Below are positions 13,601 to 24,190 of a stretch of DNA of 64,000 nucleotides, piece after piece. A program made the translations under genes and the position numbers. Numbering within the stretch: position 1 is the first letter of the stretch; the number at the start of each line of letters is the position of its first letter. The notes under the pieces were generated by a model that was given only the letters and a program-made list of their open reading frames with translations, had not been told where the DNA came from and made no database searches. This DNA comes from Gonocerus acuteangulatus (Eukaryota > Arthropoda > Insecta > Hemiptera > Coreidae), in NCBI GenBank assembly GCA_946811695.1, contig OX328125.1:41845709-41909708 (forward strand), given 5' to 3'.

Positions 13601-16600
13601 GTGATTTAATTCACTAAACCCATTGATAGAAGATACTTTCTGGACATCCAAAAATGTACTTCTGTTTTTCTCAACGAATCAGAGGTTTCTCAAAAATTTT
13701 TTCCTTGGCCCCCTAACGGACTACAGATTCACTACTTACAGGAAAACGTCTACGTCTAGTAAGCATTAAATCTCTGCAAATGAAGTGGAAGTATTGAGTT
13801 TTGTTACTTTCAAGTACCTTTTGTCAAGAAATTATGGCTTACTCACTTTTTATTGGCCAAACTGTGGGAATCCATTGTCCAGTCAGGAATCTATAAAAAG
13901 TTTCTCATTAAATAGTTGGAAAAGTTTTTCATTTTAAAATAGACATGTCACATTTTATGTTTTCCAAATTTTTATTAATTTATTTTTTGTGTGATGTAGT
14001 TGGCAATCTTTAGAGTGCACTAAAACATTTGCAATTATAATTAAAAATTTGAAGTTTTCGAAAATTGCAATTGGACTTTTGTCCTTCGGAATGAACTTTT
14101 TTGTTGGAAATTATGTCCAGAATCACCTCCTAGAGTTTGGCTATGTAGACCTGAATCACCCTGTATAATAAATATTTATTTTTTATTAAGTAACATGAAA
14201 TGTTTCCTGTTATTGTTCCCCTTTACATAATGATTTAAATGCCTTATGAAAATCAGTAAAATTATTTTTTTTAAATTGGAGGGTTTACTCCAGGCCCAAA
14301 TGTATAATATAACCCTAAGGGGTGTTTTCTTTCTTTTTTTATTTGAGTGCATCAGCAGCAATGGCACCAATGTCATTTTTATTATATTGGAACAAAACTC
14401 ACTGACAACAGCAGAAACTTATGATAAAACTCCCTTATGAATATTTATTTATTAAGAGGCGGGTTTACTCCAGACCCAAAATATTAATATATTCCTCAAT
14501 CTCGTAATATTGTAATATTGCAATGAAACTCACTATACGACTCCAAAGACTATGATTAAAGTGTTTCATTCTCAGAAGTGGAGATATACTCTGGACCCAA
14601 ATTTATTAATGTAACCTTTGCAAGATGTTTTTGGTTTTACAACGTTACTCAGTATATACTTAGTTGTGTACTGTACATTTAAGCAAAGGAGTGGTCCTGA
14701 AAAAAAGAGTAAGTATAAGTAAATAATAAATAATAATAGTTTTTCTTCTTCCTTCCTTTGATTTATTGAAATTCCTCTTTTGTATTATTCAAATTAATAT
14801 ATATTTTTTTAATTTACAGAATTAGTCTCCAAGAGTTGTATTGCTTGAATGCTGATGTTATTAGGTGTTTACTTTTCACATTCCAATCTCTCACTAGGTA
14901 ATTATTGCTAAAAAAATGTAGTTCCAGATATTTGCTGAGTGCACTATCTCCTATTTATTTTTATTACAGGTGCTTTTCTACCGAAAGGAATTTAAATTCC
15001 TTGAATAAATTCTTTCATGCTCTTTTTAAAAGAGTAATTCATCGTCAAGTAGACAGCTTAGAAACCCAATATGAGTTTGAATCACTTTTACCTTCTGCTT
15101 CGAGCTTGCCTGTATCTCATGAAGTTTATGTATATATTTTTATTTATATTAAACAGTTGTTATTGAATTTGGATTTTGGAACTGATTTAAAATTGTATTA
15201 ACAGGTTCAAGTAGACGATGCTTTAAATGAACTAGAAGCAAATGACATTGAAGGTTTTGTAAGTTACTTGGAAATGAAGATAGTTTTTCAATTAATTTAA
15301 TAATTCCCTCTTTTCATAGTCTTTGGTTGTATCTTTATAGGAAGAACAGAGATTATTCAATATAATTGGATCTTGTTACTTTTATAAAGTGAGTATAATC
15401 GTCTCTATTTCTTCTGTAGTAATTTTAACTAAATTTATGAATGAAATACATGCAGTCATTCGTCCTTTAGGGCTACAATATCTGCTCTCACTTTGGCAAA
15501 GAAGATCTTGTTGACATAACATCCCTCTGTAGACAAAGCGATATTCTAGGCTTTATGCGGGGAGGCGTTTCAGACCTTGTTTTCTGGAAGGAAGTTTTTC
15601 CGGCATCAATGAACAAAGGAGTTACTAATATCCATGCTCCATACAGTCTCCTTCCAGCCTCTTACTTCTTACTGATTGTTGCAAAGGTATTTATATTTTA
15701 TTTTTTGCCACTTTCCCTTCCATTAATTATTACTAATATCCTCTTACTATAATAATATTCTATTCTATTATAATAATATTCTTTTATAATATTATATTCT
15801 CTTATGATAATATTACTTTATAAGCTCATCTTATATCTTATAACCTATGAGCTAGCTTAATATTAAAATAGGCAGTATGAAATCCTTGTTATTAACACAA
15901 AAAAAAAAATGATTTTTATAAATTAAGAAAAAGGTCAATTAAAGCCATTTACGTACCAGTCATTTTATTAAAATTGCCCTACCGATTTCACATCCATTTT
16001 TATGCCCCTTCAGGAGTACTGAGACTAATACACTAAGTATTCAGCCTAACTACAGGAAGGCGAACCTTCTGCCGAATCTTATGGATTTATGGGCTTACCC
16101 AATTTCAGCAAATTGTTTTGGTTATGAGTAATATACTTCTTCCGGATATCGATTTTAATTTATGGACTTTTTCGATTTAACAGCTGTCACTAAACAGCTG
16201 TTGCTCCCCATGCAGATGACCTCAGTTTGGACCTGGCCCTTATAGGAGAAGGTTCGCCTTCCTGGATTTAGGTTGTATACTTAGTTTAATAATTTATTTA
16301 TTACTAGTCTATTTGATAAAAATTATTGGAAAAAGTTGGTTGGGAATCACGAACAAAAAAAAAAGCAAAAACTCAGCTACATTTATGTACTCAGACATAT
16401 AATTTAATATATACTTTTAATAAGTGTGCATTTTTTGTAATAAATGACAATATATGTTGTAGATCCTAAGTTGAAAACTAAGATGTTCTAGGTAGTTGGT
16501 AACAGCTTATTAAGTCTTCAATAGTTTTGTATTTTATAAAACTATTTGTATTTTATAAAAATGTAATATAAAATACAAAACTATTAAATACTTAATAAGC

Positions 16601-19600
16601 TGTTACCAACTACCTAGGTAAATGATAATTTTATTTTTACGTTACTTCATGATTTTTACAGGACCACAGTTTTCTTTTTGTATTATTGGAGTCAGGAGGA
16701 TATACTTTGAGGTATTGTAAATAATTATTTCTTACTTTAATGTATCTTATATAAAATCAAATTATTATTGTCATACCTTTTAGTGGGATCCTCGTCACTG
16801 GGATTGGTGAGAGTACTGTGGGCGAGTGCTTTTGGCGTAAGTACTTCATTCTCAAGCCACTGTTAAGTTAGTACATACTTGAGAATGATGTACTTACGTC
16901 GAAAGCACTCGCCTACAGTACTCTCACTGATGCCAGTGAATGGCATGACAACAGTACATTTACTGGCGGACATAACCCCTTAGATTATTTATCAAATTAT
17001 TATATTTTCTCTTTTGTTTTTGACCCCCTTAAGTCTTTTGTTGATGCATGTGAGCCATATAAGCAGTCAATAATTTTGAATCTACTTTATTAAATTATTT
17101 CCTGAACGTTTTATAAATTCCTTCTTACAGGCTTGATAAAGAGCCTGAGGTCCATGCGTCTGTACGGTTGCATTTCAAGCTAAGAAAATAAGTCAGTGTG
17201 AATCACTTGTTTTATCTGTCTCAGAGATATATACATAAACACAAACAAATGCATAAAAGGCAGGCAAATTCAGATATTAGAAGGAATTAAATGCATTAAA
17301 TGTTTGTCTTTCTTTCAGACCATTACAGAAACCTGGACCAGATGTGTCTTATGTTGAAGAGGCATTAGCAACTCTTAAACATATCATAAAAATTGGAATA
17401 CCTCAAATTGCCAACAAATTGTATGTATTTCAAAATTTACTTACACTTTTTAAATATTTTTCACTAATACTAAGATTAAAATCAGTGTTTACCACACTTT
17501 AGCACATTATTTCTTTCTTAAATTCCACATATAAGAACCAGTGTGCTTAATATAAAGAATATTAGAGTAACTGCGGACTCACCGGATTGCTTCATGATGG
17601 TCTATGAGGAGAGGAAGAACCGATTCATAGTAAACCTAGATCATCACTAACCTACAAAATTTAGTTCAGTAGCTACAATAAAAACCATCCTTCCTGTTCT
17701 CATGACACCATTGAAGGCTAAAATTTTGCCAAATGAAAAATATTTCTTTACATATGTTTTTATTAAAGTACTTTAACTAAACTGGTAATTTATTTTACAT
17801 TAAATTCCTTACTGTAGCGTGTCTTTAATGAAGTGTGACTGGATCTTTGTTTAGTTAATATTAACAGATTTGAAGGATTTTGTTATGAATGTATTACATA
17901 AATTAATTTTCCTGCTTCTAATTTTGTATTTCTCTCCTCGTTGTTCATAGTATGCTTGATAAAAATGTACATTGCGTCTTCCATCTTTATCAATTTAATG
18001 TATGCATTTTTTATCCAAATAAATTTTAATGTCATTTTTTTTTTAAATATTTATTCCAGGATTAAACAAAATGATGACCCTTCAAAGCCTATTCTTAATA
18101 ATTCTTCAAGTTCTGCTGAACATATTTTACCATACTCATCTCTAAATGAACAGCATACTCTTAGTAAACAACATTCCTGTAAGTATAAATTCAAAGTTTA
18201 AATCAAATATGAACTGCTTCTTTGTTCAGCAAAAGCTTTAATGAAATATCTGCCTCAAAACATTTTCATTTAAGTAGTACTTACTAACTCTAAAAAGTCT
18301 TATATGTTACAACAATATTTTGTTTTCTTTTTTTTTCTTTTTTTTACGGCGTCTCTACTTCAAGGTCATTAGCGCCGACATCCAGGGTGCAGCGAGGAAT
18401 TTTCCCAGCGAGCCCTGAGATGAGAAAATTCCTGCCGAAGGTGGGAATCGAACCCACCATCTCCCGCTTATGAATCCAAGGCGCTAGCCACCAGACCTTG
18501 GGAGGCCCCTTACAACAGTATTATACTTATTTTAAAACCAAAATTTATAAACTCAGAGTTTATATTTCTTCTGGTTTTGAATTAGTTTAGGGGATAATTG
18601 ATGTTTTAATAGGCATTCTACTCGTATCTTCAGGATTTCTTCTGAGATGGAGATGAGGTCATGCAAAAGTATTTTTTATGCCTAACAGGGGGTTGTAGAT
18701 ATTTTTTTAGTTGATCTTTTTAGCATTGATTGACACATTTTGAAGTTATTCTAGTTTCTTCTACATTCTGATTACTTAGAAAATATTAACCATAAAGAAC
18801 TTTACATCTTCAATACATTCTTTACTACATCAAACGCTTATATGATTATATTTTCTCCGTTTTCCGCCTCCATATCTATCTTATTATAAAATATATTGTT
18901 CAATAAAATCAGGGCACATGACTATGAATGGCATTTCAAGGATTGACCAATCAGAACCCTGGAAAGGCTTCCTGTGACCCTTGACAAGAAATGGCTCTAT
19001 GAAAAAAAAACATCTTCATTTTTTCCCCATCTCCCCTCATATTTTCAGTTTTTCATTTGTAAGCATTTATCTATCCATTTACCACTCTATTCCCAGTTGT
19101 TAATAAGTTCTCTTCACTTGGCTGGTTTATTCTCCACACCTTTATTTATTTGCTACCTGACTTCATTTACCTACCGTGTCAAACTATCTAATATGAAAAA
19201 TCTTGTTTTTCAGATTCGAGACTTTGCTCTTGGATTATTTATCTTTTTTCACTTTATTTTTTTGTTTTTTTCTAAACGTTTTCATCGAGTGGGAGGAGGG
19301 GGGAGGGAGAGGGACAATTTTCATTCTTGAAAGAGACTGAGGAAGCCAGTAGATTGTATTGGAAATTATCATCTTGAAAATCAAAACTCGATGATCTTGA
19401 ATGAAATGAGCTGAGAAAAGTTTCATGACTTAAACATTCATTTTTTATAACAGAAATTATCCTCCAATTAATTAATATAAAATTGTCATGTAGTGTCATA
19501 TAGATCGCTAGATGGCAGTCAGCTTGCAAGATCAAGAAGTAACATCAATGTTATTGCTCCGTCAGGTAAAACATTTTACTTATTTAAGCCTTGTTTATTG

Positions 19601-22600
19601 TGTGACAATGATGCATTCATGAATTGTAGACTAATAATTATTAATTTTGCCTTAGAACATATTGTTTGTTTTGGTAATTTAGCAGCAATTATGAAAAGGA
19701 AAGGGGAAGCCCCAGAAATTTTATTGTATTTCAAATTTCTTACCCACTTCCTTAACTTATAAATAATGGTAGTTTTGTTCCTAAATGGTAGTTAAAATTT
19801 AACATCTACTTATACATAACATTTAAATAAATACATTTTTAATAAAGAAAAAAAATAATATAACCATACTAATGATGATTTCAATTTTAGGTTATGATTC
19901 ACTCAGTAGTGATGATTGTGCCCCAGTGATTGGCAGGCGTGCTGAAAGAGAGCTTGCAATGGAAACTTTATCTAGAGTATCTGATATATCCGACGACTCG
20001 GACTGGAACAAGGTAATTTTTGCCGAAACATTTGCCTCGTATCTCTGCTGGCTTGCAGGGTGCTCTACCGTGTCCTAAATTATTTTAGAAAAAAATAGTC
20101 GAATCTAGATTAATTCAAGATTTTTTCTGATATCCCTCTTCATCAAGTATTATCATCATTTCTATGATTTTCGGATTGCTAATTCTAAGTTGTGGATGTT
20201 TGGATTGGTAGCTCACTACAATGATATTTTATTCTTGATATTCCGGGACTCATTTCTAATTTACGAAGAGAGCGTTAACAGCTATAAAACAAAATATCAG
20301 AGAAAATGTGAGATATACCCTTTATTCCAATGATGCTGCTCATTCACAGTTTTAAAAAAAACATCATTAGACTTTAGAGTTTATACTAAGTTAAGTCCCT
20401 TAAATTATTTATGTGATTATATAAAATATTAATACATCATTAAAGTATCATTAGAAAATGATATTATTTAAATGTGTACAAATTTAACCTGATTTAATAA
20501 AATTAAGTTTTGGAAAAGTGCTTTAATGTTCTGTACAAATAGACAATCAAAATATTAAGGATGACAAATACGATTCACAGAAATAATTTTTGTCTGTTTC
20601 TTTAGATATTTAAAGAAAAATTACATTTAAACAGCTGTCCAATTTTGCTTGTTATAGTCCAATTTGTACAAGTAACAGATAGCTTTGATTACATGGGAAT
20701 TGTTTCAATCTTGCAGAAATACCATACATTTTCAATGTTTACATTAATTTTTTTTTCTGTTTTCTTACTAAGATAATCAACATAAAATAATTGTGTATGC
20801 TCCCAAGTAAAGACACCTTGAATCATTCATTTGATGGAAATAAATTTTGAGTGAGGAGGTAGAAAAATCCACAAGACATAAAAAGTATTGATTTTTATTG
20901 AAAATACTTCTTGGTGTATGATTTTCAAAGTATCAGGTCTAATCAGGCACACACTCAAGCTCTGAAGGTAGGTGTGTGGTAATCTTCTCAGGGAGTGAAT
21001 AAGCCATTTTTAATACAAGAGATAAATAATTATATACTTTTGTACTTGAGTCAATAAAAAGTTTAATCATTATTTTTAATACCAAATTTTACAAAGATAA
21101 TTTTTTTATATTTTCTTTGATGTATCGGCTGCAGAGGCCCTTTATGATTACAACCATGGAGGCAAATGGTTAGAGTCATAACCATTAATCACAAATTTGA
21201 TAAACCAAACTGCAGACTGTGTAATGTTCCACTAACAATTAAACACCTACTTGCAGATTGCAGAGAAAGAGAAAACATTTTCTGATTTACACGAATTGCT
21301 TACACAGGACACACATTGATAATACACTAAAATACCTGAATGTTAAACAGAAATTTCAACTTTTTTAATACACTAGAATTTATTTAACATTAAAATTTCT
21401 ATATATTATTCATTTTTTATGCTTTAATTTAGTTATTAATTGATTTTGTTTCTAGTTATATGTCATGTTTATATGTTTCTGTATAATTGTTAGCTTTGTT
21501 CGCACATTGACTTAAAGAGCAAATCACCACGTTGTGAACTCTTAATAAATAAATGATCAATGATGATTTTCTACCAATGTTTCATCTTAGCAGAAATCAC
21601 ATGAAACGCAAGTCCTTGGATTACTTAGGCGAGTGTTTTAAATGTTTTTGAGGAGGAAAAAACTATTTAAATTCACTTTAACTTCATGATGATTCAAAGT
21701 CAATGTTAAAGTTGATGTTAAATGTTGGAAATTTTTATAATTAAAAAAAATTACTAATACCAAACGGGTGAAGAATAACCCTTCAAAACTTTTTCAAAAT
21801 ATCCATTTATTCTCCCATCACTACGTTTCGGACACCCAGGTCCATCTTCAGGCAATCATGTCCTAGTCATACAATAACCATGTCCTAGTCATACAATAAA
21901 TAAACATGATTCCTGTAAGGAACCAAGTCAAAAATTCCACCTACATCAAACACTCATTATCACAGCCATATTATGGCTTATCATGGGAGAATAAATGGAT
22001 ATTTTGAAAAAGTTTTGAAGGGTTATTCTTCACCCGTTTGGTATTATTAATTAATACCCTTCATTTAGTAATCATTAAAAAAAATTACCTATTGGAATGG
22101 TTTTGCAAAGAAGAAATTTTTAGAATTTTGCAAAACATTTATTCTCTCCTTTCCTGAAATTTTATTGAAAATAAATTAAAACTTTTTGTATAATAGTTCT
22201 TTTATGCATCTATGGAGATTGTATTTTATTATGAATAATTCACTTACACAGGAATTCAAATCTTCTAATAGAGGTCACAATTCAGAATCCCAGGACGTGG
22301 AGCAGAACATGCCACCCAAGTGAGGATCAAGTTGTTTTATACTTAACAATTTCAGTTTCCTTGTACACCCTATTTAATTCCTCCGGTGTGGGCATTAAGA
22401 GACTTCACCTCAAGCATGCACTTTCATCTACTTGTATTATTTCTTTAAATAATATGTATACATTTACATCCTTATCTGGTCCTTACTTTCATACTCAATC
22501 AGCATTTTTAAACTTATCCTATTGTTACAGATTAATGGTGGGGAAAAAAGATGTTTTATTGCATTATGTTCACCTGGATAATATGTCTGGAATTTTGGTA

Positions 22601-24190
22601 TCTTCGGTCAACAATTCTAAAGAGTACTGTTCTATATTAAACAATTTCAGACTCTATGCCCATAAAATTCACAAAATTTTAAAGAATACCATTTCATTTA
22701 AGGTACGTTGTGTGTGTGTTTTTTTCTCTTTCATATCTGTTAAAACCTCCGTGTGCATCTGTCTCCTTTTCTAATTTTTTACTCAAATAACTGAAGTACA
22801 GAAAAATCTATTACAATAAGAAAGAATTCTTATAATATAAATTAAAAAAAAAAAACACATTTAGAAGTAAATGTTTTTCTTTAGTTTTTGATATTGGTCT
22901 GTTATTTTATTTATTTTTTTTTTTTTACGGTGCACTGAGATCCATGGCGCAGCTGGGAATTTTCTCAACATGCCCTGAAATGAGAAAAATCCCTGCTGCT
23001 GGTGGGACTCGTACCCACCATCTCCCGCATGAGAATCCAAGGTATTAGCCGCTAGACCACGGGGAGACACGTCTGTTATTCATGATGTTATTATTTGCTT
23101 GGGGGAGAAGGGGAGGCAATATTCCCATGAGTAAGGTTTTACTAAACGAATTTATTGAATTCTTGTTGAATTATTGAAAGACAATTAATTAGTTTATTGA
23201 TCGATTATAAGTTCCCATATATTCTTGTAACATTTCTATTTATTTTCAGAAACTAAAAGCACAAGAAGTTTCTTCTTCTACTATTAATAAATCTATGATT
23301 GCCATTAAAGAACATGGCATATTATTTGAATGTGATCAAAAGAAGCCAGAAGTTCGAAGTTATTGGGTTGTTGGGTGAGTAATTTCATTTTCTTTTGCTG
23401 TAAATTACTAAAACTCGTCTGAAGACATGGAAACAAGTCAGTTTGTTCAAGAGACCTCCAGACTTTAAATTGAATCAATAATTAGTAGATTTTTTTTTTT
23501 AAATTACTCCTAGCAGAGCTACTATTTGTTGGTGTTTAGTTCATGAACAGGTTTTCCATTGGCTGTTCCATTCACCACCATTGATTCTTGTGCGCCCAAT
23601 CTGTTTCTCTTAATTTCATTGGATTATGAGCATCCATAAATTGTTCTTTTTATTAATCCGATTTAATACTATCAAATATATTTTATATATTTTATTCCTT
23701 TTTTAATTAATAAAACAATTCATAATGATATATTTTCCTTGGCTTTTTGAGCACATTGGACATTTTATTCAATTTAGCATTGCCATCAAATATTTAATTG
23801 AAATTGGTCACCCCACCATCGTATCCTTTGAAAGGTGGAAAAAACATTGATTCCGTAGATGAATTTTGAGGTAAAGCATAATTTATTTGTCTACTGTATA
23901 CAATTCACGCTGAAAGAAAAATATTGACTGTTACATGTCTAATACTGTAACCTAAAACAGAAAATCTTTTTACTTTTGTTTTAGTTAGTATTTTGCTTCA
24001 ACCATTTCTGGGTCTATATTGTCATATATTTATTTTTTTTTTAACAAGCTAATGTATTTGAAATATTATTTTTTTTAGGAGGATATTTTTTACTCCACAC
24101 CTCAAGGAAGTTTACTTGTGTTACCAGGATACTTGCCCGCAGAACTTGATAGAAGTGGCTTTTCGGCTTGCCTTAAGTTGTCCTCATTGA
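840..24190 (+). CDS. in: inturned, planar cell polarity/ciliogenesis effector (21 exons, 5' end not found)
   Basis: Homologue of Inturned (INTU), which with Fuzzy and WDPCP/Fritz forms the CPLANE complex at the ciliary base, acting in planar polarity and intraflagellar transport. Exons read by eye with consistent phases: 840-973, 1062-1204, 2515-2707, 7724-7818, 8033-8107, 8574-8758, 12993-13082, 14820-14897, 14970-15123, 15205-15258, 15341-15388, 15471-15686, 16662-16711, 17319-17420, 18060-18178, 19494-19565, 19891-20012, 22252-22319, 22531-22702, 23250-23374, 24079-24190 (TGA). This gives about 801 aa; human INTU is about 942. Recognisable parts are an N-terminal NSQGELFYV, a PDZ region (about residues 92-190, including GDCLHSINGILVTPENI), a longin-like block with PIRGAFLTLLHLLP, WKEVFPA near residue 450, and a C-terminal KEHGILFEC followed by SYWVVGRIFFTP. 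The initiator exon was not identified; it may lie upstream or in the repeat-rich first 800 bases. Exon 16 (19494-19565) is the least certain. Confidence 0.88.
1346..1434. repeat. (TA)n tract flanked by a 10-bp inverted repeat
   Basis: A TA dinucleotide run (about 1360-1424) lies between AGTTCTAGTC and its exact complement GACTAGAACT, so the tract sits in a potential cruciform. It is in inturned intron 2. An open frame across it is only an IYIYIY artefact. Confidence 0.8.
2239..2445 (-). repeat. tRNA-derived SINE, family C
   Basis: On the minus strand a B-box-like GGGTACGATTCCCAC is followed by GGTGGCTTTTCTTTCG and a tail TGGACGTTAAAATTTAAAT. The same body and tail occur at 60575-60790 (+), and a degraded copy at 13165-13312 (-). 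It lies in inturned intron 2, just upstream of exon 3. Confidence 0.7.
2597..2950 (+). repeat. left copy of a duplicated inturned exon 3/intron segment
   Basis: From CTGTAGAAAC to the (TA)n tract this segment is nearly identical to 6045-6424. It carries most of inturned exon 3 with its donor site, plus adjoining intron. This copy has the complete exon and its acceptor (TTTTATTTTCAG), so it is the one used in the gene model. The right copy has about 30 extra bases (around TTTCTTTGTTTTAGC). Confidence 0.9.
2951..3480. repeat. T-rich, unique-looking and poly-A stretches
   Basis: Holds T-rich simple sequence, a stretch of no recognised family, then A-runs at about 3361-3390 and 3421-3468. The second run abuts the 3' end of the R2-like element, so on the element's strand the tail reads poly-T, opposite to a usual LINE poly-A. 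Confidence 0.6.
3481..6044 (-). mobile_element. R2-like non-LTR retrotransposon, 5'-truncated, RT catalytic core deleted
   Basis: An uninterrupted minus-strand frame runs from the right edge (about 6041) to a TGA at 3481, with no ATG start, so the element is 5'-truncated. In order: reverse-transcriptase motifs (APGPDGL, FIPKVKLPETPGDYRPI, FLDIAKAFDS, GIRQGDPLSPCLFNLAMD), an RT thumb-like region, a CCHC knuckle (C-x3-C-x7-H-x4-C near CRAGCLEDETGTHAVQQC), and a PD-(D/E)xK restriction-like endonuclease (RRWKPDIIVAKGG, TIVDAQ). The F/YADD motif expected after LFNLAMD is absent: the frame jumps from VLQALA to GMELSPGKC. About 50 codons appear to be missing in frame, perhaps between short LQALA-like repeats. 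R2 elements normally insert in 28S rDNA; this copy sits in an inturned intron. The GC content is much higher than the surroundings. Confidence 0.85.
6045..6424 (+). pseudogene. right, partial copy of inturned exon 3 and intron
   Basis: Repeats 2597-2950 almost exactly but starts inside the exon, lacking the acceptor and the first 82 coding bases. It keeps the exon end and donor (GAAAAG|GTAAAT). Without an acceptor it should not be spliced in. It begins within a few bases of the R2-like element's truncated 5' end. Confidence 0.88.
6380..6446. repeat. (TA)n microsatellite
   Basis: TA dinucleotide run with a short TTTT interruption. The same tract follows the left copy of the duplication at 2906-2949. 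Confidence 0.9.
6461..6562 (+). repeat. single unit of the 140-bp satellite-like family
   Basis: Nearly the same sequence as the first unit at the window start (TTAACCACCAAAAT, G-run, CACTAATTTGACCATGCCAG), ending in an A-run. Confidence 0.85.
6885..7145. other. GC-rich island of unknown origin
   Basis: About 260 bases of GC-rich DNA (GGGGTGCCGGGGTTGGG and similar) in an otherwise AT-rich intron, with no open frame or recognised motif. Probably a fragment of a GC-rich transposon. Confidence 0.45.
7378..7593. repeat. long inverted repeat with a (TA)n loop
   Basis: The arm 7378-7453 (from AGATTAATTATGATCCC) is repeated inverted at 7518-7593, near-perfect over about 75 bp, around a (TA)n loop. 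It lies in inturned intron 3. A second (TA)n tract follows at 7610-7667. Confidence 0.9.
8976..9180 (+). repeat. SINE family B, 5'-truncated copy
   Basis: Shares with the full copy at 63394-63739 the phrases CCCTAGGGCCACCCAGC, TTAATGGGTACC, GGCCGGAGCATAGTATTG, GTGCCGTATGGT and GGCCTGTTACGGGACTG. The tRNA-like head is missing. It lies in inturned intron 6. Confidence 0.8.
9642..9646 (+). repeat. target-site duplication of the Copia element (left)
   Basis: ATGAT occurs directly before the left LTR and again at 12832-12836 directly after the right LTR, a 5-bp duplication as made by Copia integrases. Confidence 0.85.
9647..9808 (-). repeat. Copia LTR (3' LTR of the minus-strand element)
   Basis: 162 bp, nearly identical to 12667-12831. 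On the element strand it starts TGTTGAATTTAAT and ends ATAAATTATAAAA. A purine-rich tract (ATTAAGGGAAAG, element strand) lies just inside it at 9809-9820, as expected for the plus-strand primer. Confidence 0.88.
9830..12479 (-). pseudogene. Copia gag-pol remnant
   Basis: Gag begins at the ATG at 12479 (MEFVKGIKPLKGAEDW). A CCHC knuckle CKYCNLKGHWLKQC follows near 11690-11720, across a frameshift. The protease-like motif reads DNGA rather than the usual DS/TGA. Integrase has an HHCC region (HERWGHMD, CGPCQFGKAH) and the catalytic D, D, E in GDVCGPF, LSDNGGEF and GAVERENR. A further frameshift near 10430-10500 leads to YLVGYDGDERYRIYVP. After SRICQKPSYRND the frame goes on to RDPGKAPINFPYRSAFGAL, which resembles sequence downstream of the RT core. 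The YVDD block is absent. Not functional as it stands. Confidence 0.88.
12646..12666 (-). other. Copia primer-binding site
   Basis: Directly inside the 5' LTR the element strand reads GGTTATGGGCCCAGA. This resembles the primer-binding site of Drosophila copia, which pairs with an internal part of initiator methionine tRNA (from memory). Confidence 0.7.
12667..12831 (-). repeat. Copia LTR (5' LTR of the minus-strand element)
   Basis: 165 bp, differing from the other LTR by a 3-base ATT insertion and very few substitutions. The ATGAT target duplication follows at 12832-12836. Confidence 0.88.
13165..13312 (-). repeat. degraded SINE family C copy
   Basis: Shares the CTAGCATAAGAGTGATG..., AAAAGCCATC and ATAGTGGAAATCGACCC blocks with the copies at 2239-2445 and 60575-60790. 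Lies in inturned intron 7. Confidence 0.5.
13356..14167. mobile_element. non-autonomous DNA transposon with long terminal inverted repeats
   Basis: The left end TATACTGGTTGTTTCAGG and the right end (read inverted) TATACAGGGTGATTCAGG match. Matching continues through ATAGCCAAACTC and AACAAAAAAGTTCATT. It is about 810 bp with no transposase frame. The TATACAGGGTG-type end occurs on arthropod DNA transposons; the superfamily is not assigned. Confidence 0.7.
14279..14640 (+). repeat. degraded units of the 140-bp satellite-like family
   Basis: GTTTACTCCAGGCCCAAAT, GTTTACTCCAGACCCAAAA and ATACTCTGGACCCAAAT recur near 14284, 14462 and 14585, as in the repeat at the window start. Inturned intron 7. 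Confidence 0.65.
16032..16285. mobile_element. MITE with about 39-bp terminal inverted repeats
   Basis: ACTAAGTATTCAGCCTAAC ... GGAAGGCGAACCTTCT at the left is repeated inverted at the right end (AGAAGGTTCGCCTTCC ... ATACTTAGT). It is 254 bp in inturned intron 12. The flanks CTAATA/TTAATA suggest an AT-rich duplication. Confidence 0.75.
16489..16616. repeat. inverted repeat with about 50-bp arms
   Basis: TAGGTAGTTGGTAACAGC ... at the left is complemented by GCTGTTACCAACTACCTA at the right, continuing inward through TAGTTTTGTATTTTATA. It ends about 45 bases before inturned exon 13. Confidence 0.85.
16769..16951. mobile_element. fold-back element
   Basis: The ends TTGTCATACC and GGCATGACAA are inverted. 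Inside them arms of about 60 bp (GAGAGTACTGTGGGCGAGTG / CACTCGCCTACAGTACTCTC) fold back with several mismatches. Inturned intron 13. Confidence 0.75.
18320..18509 (-). repeat. tRNA-derived SINE, family A (shared tail)
   Basis: On the minus strand: an A-box-like GGTCTGGTGGCTAGCGCC, a B-box GGTGGGTTCGATTCCC, a body with AATTTTCTCATCTCAGGG, then the tail GCGCTAATGACC ... GACGCCGTAAAAAA. The target duplication TTACAACA(A/G)TATT flanks it at 18307-18319 and 18510-18522. Confidence 0.88.
20013..21160. other. intronic sequence, nothing recognised
   Basis: AT-rich inturned intron 17 sequence without recognisable repeats or coding frames. Confidence 0.4.
21170..21560 (+). pseudogene. 3' end of a decayed non-LTR retrotransposon
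   Basis: A short frame reads NCRLCNVPLTIKHLLADC, the CxxC...H...C pattern seen near the C-terminus of many LINE polymerases (family knowledge). Stop codons follow, and the stretch ends in AATAAATAAATGATCAATGATG, like a LINE tail repeat. Confidence 0.55.
21756..22045. mobile_element. fold-back element with perfect 63-bp inverted arms
   Basis: The arm 21756-21818 (AATACCAAACGGGTGAAG ...) and 21983-22045 are exact inverted copies. The middle has CATGTCCTAGTCATACAATA twice. On the minus strand it also has CTGAAGA, a GGAC/GTCC stem and CGAAAC, resembling a hammerhead-ribozyme core or a Penelope-like terminal repeat. Inturned intron 17. Confidence 0.82.
22907..23070 (-). repeat. tRNA-derived SINE, family A (shared tail)
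   Basis: Minus-strand head TCTCCCCGTGGTCTAGCGGC, a B-box-like GGGTACGAGTCCC and a body with ATTTTTCTCATTTCAGGGC, ending in a poly-A-type tail. The duplication GTCTGTTATT flanks it at 22897-22906 and 23071-23080. Confidence 0.88.
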
